From NCBI GenBank assembly GCA_002725285.1, contig PBRC01000046.1:1-36253 (forward strand): a stretch of 36,253 nt of DNA, written 5' to 3'. How positions within the stretch are numbered: position 1 is the first letter of the stretch; every line of letters starts with the position of its first letter. Below are positions 16,513 to 24,282 of the stretch, piece after piece. The notes below the pieces were generated by a model. That model was not told where the DNA came from. It did no database searches and worked only from the letters and a program-made list of their open reading frames with translations. Made by a program: the position numbers and the translations under genes. This DNA is from Gammaproteobacteria bacterium. Lineage in GTDB: Bacteria; Pseudomonadota; Gammaproteobacteria; Pseudomonadales; Azotimanducaceae.

Positions 16513-17438
16513 TTTCCAACCATTTCCTGGGTAAAAACTTTAGGTACAGGCACTGGCACGATGCCGTCAACACCCAGACGTAGTAATCTCGGGGCAAGTA
16601 TGTTCAACTCCGATTCCCTGATAACAACAGAGACACTTCGCCAGGATTTGTCCACCACGGGGCTGACCGTTGGTGAAACTACCGCAGGCAGTAGTTGTTC
16701 CACTTCAAGCAGGACGCTGGTTGGCACGTCCATAAAGACCATATAGACAGGTTCCTTCTCGGCACTTAACACGGCATTGATGCAGATGCACAGATCTTCG
16801 ATTTTTTCCCGTCTGGGTGGATCAGCCACTGCATCGTTGTTGGCGATGAGTTGCGGATTGGATGTAAAGATCTCCGCAATGAGATTGTTTCCATTGGCTC
16901 TCAGTGTTTCGCCGGTTTCGGTGATATCGGTAAATGCGTCAGATTCTCCCATGACTACCTTGGCTTCAGTCTTGCCTTCCGAGTGAAGAATCTCGATGTC
17001 TTCAATGCCGTAGAGTTCTTTCATTCTGCGACGGGTCAGGTTGGGTAATTCGGTGGCGATGATCTTGCCCTCACAGTCTTCAGGCTTTTCTATGCCATTC
17101 TCAGGACGCGAGGCCAGGACGACTCGGGATGGTTGATTAGTGCGTTTTGAGAAGATGAAGTCGCCGATAACTTCAACCTCAGACTCCAGCCCGGCTTCAA
17201 AGATGTAGTCTTTGCCGGTGATGCCGCAGTCAACGATTCCTTTACTGACTTTATCGGCCATCTCTTTTCGATCCAGTATCCTGAATACGACAGATTGATC
17301 GAAGGGTGTTGTGAGTTCGTACTGCCGACTCTTTGTTAAGGGGTATCCGGCCTTGTCCAGAATCCTGAGTACCTGGTCGTAAAGACTACCGGATGGAATA
17401 CCGAAATATAGAGCACCTTTTTGTTTGCCAAAGTTCAT
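16503..17438 (-). CDS. hisG: HisG-like ATP phosphoribosyltransferase, long form (311 aa), outside a his operon
   Basis: HisG joins ATP and PRPP in the first step of histidine synthesis. The product has the type II periplasmic-binding-like catalytic fold: GIVDCGITGKDYI, a central ATELPNLTRRR segment and the PRPP loop SDAFTDITETGETLRANG. It also carries the C-terminal ACT-like regulatory domain of the long form (about residues 215-305, with VSPTVSPV and a Gly-Val-Asp-Gly-Ile end), so it should not need HisZ. No other histidine gene is near; it lies between a crotonase and a fused CoA-transferase on the same strand. It could be the cell's only HisG, relocated, or a paralog acting on another nucleotide or in another pathway. 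Family membership is clear; the biological role here is uncertain. Confidence 0.85.
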   Translation of the reverse strand: MNFGKQKGALYFGIPSGSLYDQVLRILDKAGYPLTKSRQYELTTPFDQSVVFRILDRKEMADKVSKGIVDCGITGKDYIFEAGLESEVEVIGDFIFSKRTNQPSRVVLASRPENGIEKPEDCEGKIIATELPNLTRRRMKELYGIEDIEILHSEGKTEAKVVMGESDAFTDITETGETLRANGNNLIAEIFTSNPQLIANNDAVADPPRREKIEDLCICINAVLSAEKEPVYMVFMDVPTSVLLEVEQLLPAVVSPTVSPVVDKSWRSVSVVIRESELNILAPRLLRLGVDGIVPVPVPKVFTQEMVGNHK

Positions 17439-17616
17439 TTTTACTTACCTGTTTCAATCCATGCCTGTCAGAAACGGAGGTGGGTAACTACCATGCCAAT
17501 GGTGGCTGTCTCTCGCACCTCTAATTAAGCCGCTATTCTAAACCATCCGGCTTACAATTCCTGTAATGTTGTTGCAAAGCGGTGACCGGCTAATATGTGA
17601 TGCAGGGCCCCATCGT

Positions 17617-18378
17617 CTATTTGTTGGGCCATTCGACCTTCCGTTTCTCCAGAAAAGCCTTGCTCCCTTCTTTGCGATCCTCGGAATTCATCACCCGGGT
17701 TTGTACATAATCGGTAATGTGATCGACTGCTGCATAATCGAGCGAAGAAGCACGAATCATGGATTCCTTCATGCCTTGTACAGCAACGGGGCTGAGCTCG
17801 CAAAAACGTTCAGCAATCTTTTCAGCTTCTGCCATTAGCTGATCGTCCGGAACGATTTTGTTTATCATGCCAACATCGTAGGCTCTCTTTGCGCTTACAC
17901 GCTCTGCCAGAAGGAGTAATTCTGAAGCGATCGCCCAGGGCATGATTTTTGGAAACCATGCGCAGGGAATAGTCGCAATACCCCATTGTGGTTCCGGTAA
18001 CCAGAAGGAGGTATCTTCCGTTGCAATCCTGATGTCGGTATCAAGGGCGATCCACAGACCATAGCCAACCACGTGACTGTGAAGGGCGGCGATAATGGGT
18101 TTATAGACTTTCTGTGTCTGACTGATATCAGGGAATTCACCGGTGTATGTATAAGTCTCCGGAGCACCGCCTGACAAGTCTGCACCAGCACTGAAGCATC
18201 GACCCTTGCCGGAGAGTATCGCTACTCTGAGATCATCGTCATCACGAAAGTCAGCCCAGGCTTCACCCAATTCTCGGTGCATGACATCATTCATGGCATT
18301 GAGTTTGTCAGTCCGGTCAAGGGTGACGTAAGCGACCTGACCTCTCTTTTCGTAAATAATCGTTTCCATATTTGCCAT
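17617..18378 (-). CDS. Enoyl-CoA hydratase/isomerase family protein (crotonase) lacking one catalytic Glu (253 aa)
   Basis: Crotonase fold with the oxyanion-hole segment GRCFSAGADLSG (about residues 59-70) and a second CoA-site segment HVVGYGLWIALDTDI (from 102). Aligned to rat enoyl-CoA hydratase through the conserved Asp (D115), the first catalytic Glu (rat E144) is Trp109 while the second (rat E164) is kept as E129 in FWLPEPQWG. A single-Glu crotonase is unlikely to be a standard hydratase and may be an isomerase, dehydratase or hydrolase. The usual PGAGGTQ loop is replaced by TIPCAWFP. The first ATG is used; another follows three codons later and neither has a strong ribosome site. It is upstream of the HisG-like gene by 178 bp. 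Confidence 0.88.
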   Translation of the reverse strand: MANMETIIYEKRGQVAYVTLDRTDKLNAMNDVMHRELGEAWADFRDDDDLRVAILSGKGRCFSAGADLSGGAPETYTYTGEFPDISQTQKVYKPIIAALHSHVVGYGLWIALDTDIRIATEDTSFWLPEPQWGIATIPCAWFPKIMPWAIASELLLLAERVSAKRAYDVGMINKIVPDDQLMAEAEKIAERFCELSPVAVQGMKESMIRASSLDYAAVDHITDYVQTRVMNSEDRKEGSKAFLEKRKVEWPNK

Positions 18379-18699
18379 CTCGAATATGTGATTTCCCTAG
18401 TCTATCAACATAAAAAAGAAAAAGGGGCAGACTGACACACCTGACTCTGGCAGCTGGCTAGATTCGTTTTATACTCAAGCACCCGTCAGATCACCAGGGT
18501 GTCTAAAGGTCGATGAAGATCGATCGAATCTATACGTTTAGTCCAAACGAAGCAGATGACAGAGTCTTCACCTGCAAATGTGGGCCTGAAGCCAGAACTC
18601 AACTTCGTCAGACCTGCAACACGCAATGAGAAAACTGTCAGTGAGTTCTCCAGCACGTCAGGATAGAGCAAACAATGAGAAGTTGAAGCAATCCCGCAT
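18379..18699. other. 321-bp gap with no convincing gene
   Basis: This stretch between the crotonase start and the MFS transporter stop holds no protein I can support. There is a purine-rich AAAAAAGAAAAAGGGG near 18411-18426, a promoter-like pair at 18447-18475 on the plus strand, and a 38-codon plus-strand frame (18513-18629) with a CKC motif but a poorly placed ribosome site. It may be decayed coding sequence. Confidence 0.5.
18447..18475 (+). promoter_or_regulatory. Promoter-like element with no clear downstream gene
   Basis: CTGGCA (18447-18452, 4/6 to the -35) and TATACT (18470-18475, 5/6 to the -10) are 17 bp apart. Transcription would run opposite to the surrounding genes, toward the 38-codon frame at 18513, and antisense into the MFS gene. 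Confidence 0.3.
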
Positions 18700-19983
18700 T
18701 CATTGATGCGAATTGTCCAGCCTGGCTTTAATGAGTTGAGGTTGAGTGATTAGAATCATGCCGACGACGGTCACCGTGAGTGCCGCCAGAATGGGAAACA
18801 ACACCGGCAGAGTGAGCCACTGACCGAGAATGGCGACTGGCATTGTCATCAGCTGAGCAAAGCCCATATTGAGCTGAAGGATACTCATGATTCGACCTCG
18901 TACCTCGTTGGGCACAATGTGTTGTATGAGAATGGTGCTGGACACCGTCGTGATGGTAACGCCTGCGCCAAGTCCCAGATTGCCGATGACTGCGTTGACT
19001 ACCTTGTGATCGATCACGAATATCATGAATGACAGGCTGAACAAAATAGCCCCTCCTGCAATCAGAGCACCCCGGCGCTCAACTGAAGAAAAGTATGTCA
19101 GAAGTAGTGCAGCAATTAGCGAACCGATACCCCAATTCATGGCCACGATACCAACATGTGAGATTTTGACGCCAACCACCGTGGTGAGCCAGGTAGGACC
19201 CAGATTCGCCGTTGCTGGAAATCCAAGCCCCATCATGCAGACCAGCAACATAATGGTCCAAAAAACAACTGAATGATGGCGTGCATACTTCAGTCCGTAC
19301 CTGACGTCTTTGATCGTATCCATGAAACCGTAGCTGTTTCTCTCGAGGTTGTTTTCCCTTTTAGTTGACCGGTGTGTCATCAGTGCAAGACATACGATCA
19401 TGATGAGATTGCCGATGACGCTGAACAGATAGGCCCCACTGAATCCAAGACCTTCGATGATAAAACCGGTCCCAAAAAGAGCGACTGGCATGGCAAGCTG
19501 ACCAGCGACCTGATTGAGTGAAAGTCCTGCTGGAGTGAGTGATGGGCCCAGAATGTCTGGTACAAGCGCCAGTCGGGTCGGCGCATCGATGCTATGCAGA
19601 CCCGCAGAAATAAAGGTCACAGCAAAAAACAATATGAAGGTCAGGGCACTGCCATCGGAGAAATAGAGCACCGCTGAGATCACGAGTGTTGTCAGTATCA
19701 ATAGGATCTGGGTGACGAGCAGCAACCACCGGCGATCGAAACGATCCGCCAGAGCGCCTCCGTATAAACCAAATGTAAGTGCACCAACGCCACGACTTGC
19801 ACCAATCAGTGCGACCAGGATCAGCCAGACATTTTTTGGTGCATATTCCTGCACCCAGAGGATCTGAGTGAAGAATTGCAGGGGCATCAGCATCTGGCCC
19901 ATGGCGAACCCAACGATCAGCAGACGGAAGTCCCGATTGTAGAGTGGTGCAATACCTCTTGATTTAGTACTGGTCGAATTCAC
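18700..19983 (-). CDS. Major facilitator superfamily transporter (EntS-like, 427 aa)
   Basis: An inner-membrane carrier with about twelve hydrophobic segments. The MFS signature GLYGGALADRFDRRWLL follows the second segment, and a second-half counterpart HIVPNEVRGRIMSI lies near residue 360. A basic central loop (about 210-235, THRSTKRENN) separates the two six-helix bundles. It is closest in style to the MFS_3 / enterobactin exporter group, so export of a small molecule or pathway intermediate is as likely as uptake. The start is a GTG at 19983, with AGGGA about 13 nt upstream; no ATG lies near the N-terminus. It lies in line with the two CaiB genes upstream (134-bp gap), probably one operon. 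Confidence 0.88.
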   Translation of the reverse strand: MNSTSTKSRGIAPLYNRDFRLLIVGFAMGQMLMPLQFFTQILWVQEYAPKNVWLILVALIGASRGVGALTFGLYGGALADRFDRRWLLLVTQILLILTTLVISAVLYFSDGSALTFILFFAVTFISAGLHSIDAPTRLALVPDILGPSLTPAGLSLNQVAGQLAMPVALFGTGFIIEGLGFSGAYLFSVIGNLIMIVCLALMTHRSTKRENNLERNSYGFMDTIKDVRYGLKYARHHSVVFWTIMLLVCMMGLGFPATANLGPTWLTTVVGVKISHVGIVAMNWGIGSLIAALLLTYFSSVERRGALIAGGAILFSLSFMIFVIDHKVVNAVIGNLGLGAGVTITTVSSTILIQHIVPNEVRGRIMSILQLNMGFAQLMTMPVAILGQWLTLPVLFPILAALTVTVVGMILITQPQLIKARLDNSHQ

Positions 19984-20117
19984 TACAGTATTCTATTCCC
20001 TGAACTTAAATGAGACAGCCTTTTAGCGTCGGCCCTGTTCAACGTCAGCCTGGTTTTTCTTTCACCGCAGGCCATGCATCGAAGCGTGACCGTTAAGGTG
20101 TATCAACTGGTTTGCTT

Positions 20118-21353
20118 CTAAGAAAGATCTCTCAGCGATGCCATGATTTCTTCGGTGTGTTCACCCAGGTGTGGGGCACGACGACTGATCGACCAGGGAT
20201 TCAGCGGCAAATTATAGGGTGCACCGGGGTAGGTAAGTGTCCTTCCGAGATCGTCATGGTCTACCTCAACGGGGAATCCGCGTTCCTTGAAATGCTCATC
20301 TTCAAATGCTTCTTCCGGGGAATAGATTACCCCGACGGATAAACCTGCTCTTTGACAACCCGTAAAGAATTCATAGGCGCTGACAGAAGCGGCGATGAGC
20401 AGCAGGGCTTCTCGACCCGCCATAAATATTGCAGTAATCGTTTCATCCTCGCCGATTCTGGAGAGATCAAATGGTCCATCCCAGGCTGCTCCCATCTCCA
20501 GAAAAACCGCCTCAGGAAAATCTTCTGCAAGACCTGTTTCAGTCATCCAGGTTATTAACTTCTGAAATTCTGCAGGAAAGCGCGGTGGTACACCTGTGTT
20601 GACATAGCGACCGTCAGCACACAATACCTGACTTTCAGCAGTCATCACGATTTGGGCATGGCGACCTGTCTGGCGTTGTACTGTAGATTGATTCACCAGC
20701 CAGGAATAGCTGGCAGCCTCAGTCGTGACATTCAGGGCTGCAGTAATGGAGACGTCAATAAATTGCCCAATCCCCGAGATATTCCGATGAAGCAGGGCTG
20801 TCAGGATAGACATGAAGGCATAATGACACCCCGTCTGGAATCCCTGGTTACCCCAGCCACGAACTGGTGGAAGTGAGTGATCGTCGTATCCGCAGCTCCA
20901 GGGTGGACCTCCAGCCGCCATTAAAGTGAGATCTGTGGCCGGTAAATCGCTTGAAGGTTCATTCCGACCATAAGGCGTGACCGCAACATGGATGAGGTTG
21001 GGTTGGATTTTAACAAGGTCTGCATAATCAAGTGAAAGATCTGCCAGACGGGTGATTGGTTCTGATTCAATGAGTACATCGGCTGTTTTGATTAGATTAC
21101 AAAATACTGACTGACCGTTTGTAGAATCCAGATCCAGTACGACACTTCGTTTACTGGTGTTGTAGTGCATGAAATGCAGGCTGCGGTTGTCACCCGGTTC
21201 ATCATCTACAAAAGGTGGGAAACTCCTGCTCGGGTCACCGCTTGTGGGTTCAATCAGAATAACATCGGCACCCATATCACCCAGTAGTTTTCCAGCCATT
21301 GCGATCTTTTCACTGGCGATCTCGATTACCCGAATACCATCAAGTGCACTCAT
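20118..21353 (-). CDS. CaiB-type CoA-transferase, second gene of an overlapping pair (411 aa)
   Basis: Complete family III fold: LGDMGADVILIEP, NTSKRSVVLDLD, VLIESEPITRL, ATDLTLMAAGGP and HLGEHTEEIMA near the end. The catalytic Asp is present as D200 in GQFIDVS. Its start overlaps the stop of the upstream CaiB gene by 4 bp (ATGA), so the two are translationally coupled and probably form a heteromer. It resembles the N-half of the fused protein at 7775-10213, but here the Asp is kept. The Gly-rich, Trp-containing segment PPWSCGYDDHSLPPVRGWG differs from the other copies and may shape substrate choice. Confidence 0.92.
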   Translation of the reverse strand: MSALDGIRVIEIASEKIAMAGKLLGDMGADVILIEPTSGDPSRSFPPFVDDEPGDNRSLHFMHYNTSKRSVVLDLDSTNGQSVFCNLIKTADVLIESEPITRLADLSLDYADLVKIQPNLIHVAVTPYGRNEPSSDLPATDLTLMAAGGPPWSCGYDDHSLPPVRGWGNQGFQTGCHYAFMSILTALLHRNISGIGQFIDVSITAALNVTTEAASYSWLVNQSTVQRQTGRHAQIVMTAESQVLCADGRYVNTGVPPRFPAEFQKLITWMTETGLAEDFPEAVFLEMGAAWDGPFDLSRIGEDETITAIFMAGREALLLIAASVSAYEFFTGCQRAGLSVGVIYSPEEAFEDEHFKERGFPVEVDHDDLGRTLTYPGAPYNLPLNPWSISRRAPHLGEHTEEIMASLRDLS

Positions 21354-22579
21354 ATAACACCTTCCTCACGCAACTTAACAACCTCGCCTGAGGTCATTCC
21401 CAGAAGTTCAACAAGCACCTCCTCAGTGTGTTCGCTGAGGCAGGGTCCCCCGGCGGTCATTTCCCAGTCGGTCTCTGAGAAATGCACTGGCAGACCGTCA
21501 ACCCTGACATCACCCATCTCTGAATGAGTCACGGTTGGCCAGAGAGCAAAGTTCCCGGTGGTAGGGTCATGGTCGATTCGCTCTCCGGGTTTTTGCACGG
21601 CAGCCACTGGTATGCTTAGCTGACGTAAACGATCCTGCAGGTCGAATTTTTCCTTCTGCTTCGTCCAGTTTTCAATACTTTCATCCAACTCATCTTGGCG
21701 ATCGAGTCTGTTTTCCAGGCTTGAATAGTCACCACACCAGACTTCATTTATGAAAGATGCCAGCACCTGCCAGTCATTGTCATCACGGCAGGCAATGGCA
21801 ATCCACTCATCGTCGCCAGAGCATGGATACATCCCATGAGGTGCCATGAGCGAATACTGACTGCGATTGGAACTGAACCCGTCTGGTTGCCGCATGGGGC
21901 GATTATTTACCGTCCAGTCCAGTAATGCCGGACCGTTTAAACTTAGGCCTGCTTCAGTACAGGCAAGGTCCACCCACTGACCTTCACCACTTTTGTCGCG
22001 TTCCAGCAGCGCCAGCATAATTGCCATTGCCATGTAGTAACCACCGGTATGATCCATGTAAGAATATCCCCAGCCAGCAGGTGGTTGTCCCGGTAGTGCC
22101 GATGAGAAGGTCAGCCCGGACACGGCCTGCACAATGGGGCCCCAGGTTTTAAATGAGCTATAGGGGCCCTTGTGACCAAAACCGCAATTTGAAACATAGA
22201 CAATGTCAGGTTTGATGGCTTTCAGCGACTCGTAACCGAATCCCCACTTGTTGAGCACCCCCTCAGCAAAATTCTCAGTCACGGCGTCTGATATTTTAAT
22301 AAGCTCAGTCAGAATCTCCTTACCTTTACTAGTTCGGAGATTCAAAGTGATGCCCTTTTTATTGGTATTGTGGTTGTTGAATGCACCGCCCATGTCTATG
22401 CCGCGTCGGTCATCAATAAATGGTCCCGTACCTCGCAGAATATCCCAGCGTCCCTGCTTTACCGGATCTTCGATCCTGATGACGTTTGCACCAAAAGCAG
22501 CAAGCCATTTGGTTGCCCCTGCCCCTGCCAGTTGCCCGGTGAAATCACATATTCGAAAATGTGAGAGTGCGCCTGTCAT
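21350..22579 (-). CDS. CaiB-type CoA-transferase, first gene of an overlapping pair (409 aa)
   Basis: Family III fold from HFRICDFTGQLAGAGATKWL through FGANVIRIEDP, NTNKKGITLNLR and the catalytic GEGQWVDLACTEAG loop with Asp204 intact. The style is like BbsF/SmtB subunits of heteromeric CoA-transferases (AAFGANVIRIEDP and MDHTGGYYMAMA segments). It ends with an ATGA overlap on the next CaiB gene and begins 87 bp after the crotonase stop. With both partners keeping Asp, this pair could have two working sites, unlike the other double units here. The substrate is unknown. Confidence 0.92.
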   Translation of the reverse strand: MTGALSHFRICDFTGQLAGAGATKWLAAFGANVIRIEDPVKQGRWDILRGTGPFIDDRRGIDMGGAFNNHNTNKKGITLNLRTSKGKEILTELIKISDAVTENFAEGVLNKWGFGYESLKAIKPDIVYVSNCGFGHKGPYSSFKTWGPIVQAVSGLTFSSALPGQPPAGWGYSYMDHTGGYYMAMAIMLALLERDKSGEGQWVDLACTEAGLSLNGPALLDWTVNNRPMRQPDGFSSNRSQYSLMAPHGMYPCSGDDEWIAIACRDDNDWQVLASFINEVWCGDYSSLENRLDRQDELDESIENWTKQKEKFDLQDRLRQLSIPVAAVQKPGERIDHDPTTGNFALWPTVTHSEMGDVRVDGLPVHFSETDWEMTAGGPCLSEHTEEVLVELLGMTSGEVVKLREEGVI

Positions 22580-22666
22580 AGTTGCCCCCGCTTTTTGGTT
22601 CGCAATTCACTTGAATAAGGCGGACAGAACGCCTCTAGCCGTTGCCGGATGTTAATTGTCATCTGC

Positions 22667-23680
22667 TCACTTGGCAATTTCATCAACAAGACCCCATTCC
22701 AGCGCTTCTTCTGCTGAGAGGCGCTGACCCGTTATTGCAAGGAAGTTCATTCTCTGTCTGCCTATTCTTCGTGGAATACTGACGCATCCCCCGGCACCCG
22801 GAACCAGACCCATGCCGACTTCTGGCAAGTGAAAAAACGTATCCGAAGACGCAACCAGTCTTCCGGCAAATGCCGGCATTTCAATGCCGGCTCCTATGCA
22901 GGCGCCGTGCAGGTGAAAGGTGTAACGGGACGCTTCCGGGGCAAGATACTGAGCAGGCATTCGCAACAGTCGGATTTGATGTGCCAGGGCCTGATCGGTT
23001 GTCGCGCCAAATTCCGACAGATCACCACCGGCGCTGAAGCAGGGGCCGTTGCCGGAAACGTGCACCTGCTCTATGGATGGGTCCATGGATACCAGCTTGA
23101 AAGCGTCAGTCAGGGCATCCCGCATTGGAACCGATAATGCGTTTCTGTTTTCCGGCGTATTGAGGATAATTTCAAGTTGACTGTCACGTCTTTGAACCAG
23201 CACGGCAGGTTCACTAATCTGTACTGGTGACTTGTCGCCCCGGTTTGAACGGTAGTCCTGCAACCAGCGGGCAAACTCTTCACCTCCCTGCAGCGTGGAG
23301 TAGGCGAGGGATTCCAGTGCGAGTGCCTGCGGGATTGATAGTGCTTGGGTCGAGCGACTGACCTGCACCAGGACAGAGGAAGCCTGCGGATTAAGCGCAA
23401 TTTTCTCAAGCAAGAAGGTTTTTTCTTCATCGTTTGATACGACGATATCCAAACTATTCTTAAGCCCCGGGGTACAGCCATCCTCTGCAATACCGATCAC
23501 GGGTACCGGTTGGCGAAAGATCCAGTTTCGTATATCCAGGGCTTCAGCTTCTGTCACTGAATTTCCCGGGAGATTAACGGCAAGGGCGATATGACTGGAT
23601 GGATTCACGTCCGCCCAGTTTGGCTCCAGCATCAAGGCAGATAGCTGCTCAAAATCAATCTCTGGTATCAGTTTAGACAT
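22667..23680 (-). CDS. Crotonase with an extra N-terminal domain, both catalytic Glu present (337 aa)
   Basis: The C-terminal half (about residues 155-337) is a crotonase: GPCFSAGGDLSEFG oxyanion loop, GACIGAGIEMPAFAG with E267 and FFHLPEVGMGLVPGAGG with E287, matching both catalytic Glu of rat enoyl-CoA hydratase, so hydratase activity is credible. It lacks the usual C-terminal helical part. The first 150 residues form a separate region (LDIVVSNDEEKTFLLEKIALNPQ, ALESLAYSTLQGGEEFARWL) that looks like a decayed crotonase half. I recall the same two-part layout in a group of proteins from actinobacteria and other bacteria. The ATG has AAGAG upstream. It is the first gene of the minus-strand group and lies opposite a divergent VOC gene. 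Confidence 0.88.
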   Translation of the reverse strand: MSKLIPEIDFEQLSALMLEPNWADVNPSSHIALAVNLPGNSVTEAEALDIRNWIFRQPVPVIGIAEDGCTPGLKNSLDIVVSNDEEKTFLLEKIALNPQASSVLVQVSRSTQALSIPQALALESLAYSTLQGGEEFARWLQDYRSNRGDKSPVQISEPAVLVQRRDSQLEIILNTPENRNALSVPMRDALTDAFKLVSMDPSIEQVHVSGNGPCFSAGGDLSEFGATTDQALAHQIRLLRMPAQYLAPEASRYTFHLHGACIGAGIEMPAFAGRLVASSDTFFHLPEVGMGLVPGAGGCVSIPRRIGRQRMNFLAITGQRLSAEEALEWGLVDEIAK

Positions 23681-23830
23681 AACAAGCTCTTAAGACCGTA
23701 AGCCATTTAGAAATAGATGATCTCGACATGCAAGCCTGGCGTAACAAAAAGAAGTTTTTTTTTAATCTAACACGTTTTTTAGCTGACTGGCTTGTGTAAA
23801 GGTTGTTATTAGCCATCCTGCAATGTTGGC

Positions 23831-23839
23831 TGATACTAT
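23831..23839 (+). promoter_or_regulatory. Candidate extended -10 promoter for the VOC/enolase operon
   Basis: TGATACTAT (23831-23839) fits an extended -10 (TG-N-TACTAT). No good -35 is visible (TTAGCC lies 19 bp upstream of the hexamer). The predicted start near 23846 gives a leader of about 53 nt before the ATG at 23899, in the 218-bp divergent region. Confidence 0.4.
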
Positions 23840-23898
23840 CGTGCTTAATCAGTCTCCTGCTCAATGAATCGAAACGCACCTAAGAGAGGTCATGAAAA

Positions 23899-24252
23899 AT
23901 GCAACTCAATGAAATTCATCATGTTTCAATCAACGTTAAGGATGTAGAGGCCGCGGAACAGTTTTACGTCGGCGTGCTGGGTTTACAGGCGCTCGAGAGG
24001 CCTGATCTTGGTTTTCCCGGCATCTGGCTCCAGGTTGGCAGGCAGCAGATACACCTCATGAAGTTAGATTTCGATGTACCGGTAAAGGAGCAGCATTTTG
24101 CGTTTCATGTGGACGATATAGAAGCGATCAGAGCAGAACTGAAACAGTCGGGAGTGCCACTGACCGAGTCAAGAGAGATTCCTGGTGCCTGTCTGCAGGC
24201 CTTTACTCATGACCCAAGTGGAAACATGATTGAGTTTAATCAACCTCTCTGA
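23899..24252 (+). CDS. VOC-superfamily (glyoxalase/dioxygenase-fold) protein (117 aa)
   Basis: A one-module pair of beta-alpha-beta-beta-beta units: IHHVSINVKDVEAAEQFY at the start and DPSGNMIEFNQ at the end. Likely metal ligands are H8, H52 (IHLM), H66 or H70 and E112. At 117 residues it probably dimerises to complete its site, as glyoxalase I-type and methylmalonyl-CoA epimerase-type proteins do. The ATG has AGAGAGG at 23882-23888; an ATG seven bases earlier is out of frame and yields only six codons. It leads a plus-strand run with the enolase-superfamily gene 30 bp behind. The substrate is not predictable. Confidence 0.85.
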   Translation: MQLNEIHHVSINVKDVEAAEQFYVGVLGLQALERPDLGFPGIWLQVGRQQIHLMKLDFDVPVKEQHFAFHVDDIEAIRAELKQSGVPLTESREIPGACLQAFTHDPSGNMIEFNQPL

Positions 24253-24282
24253 ATTGGAATTTGCTTTGATCAGGAGCATAAC

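Noticed and set aside
16475-16597. 41-residue N-terminal extension of the 803-residue CoA-transferase
   Set aside because: It overlaps the HisG-like gene, has no similarity to the family, and the ATG at 16474 has a good ribosome site and begins directly at the domain.
18513-18629. 38-codon plus-strand ORF with a CKC motif
   Set aside because: Ribosome site only 3 nt from the ATG, very short, no recognisable family; kept only as part of the gap description.
4648-23680. A carnitine (cai) operon
   Set aside because: CaiB, CaiC and CaiD-type families are all present, but no CaiA, CaiT or CaiE counterparts are seen, and paired or fused CaiB genes do not fit.
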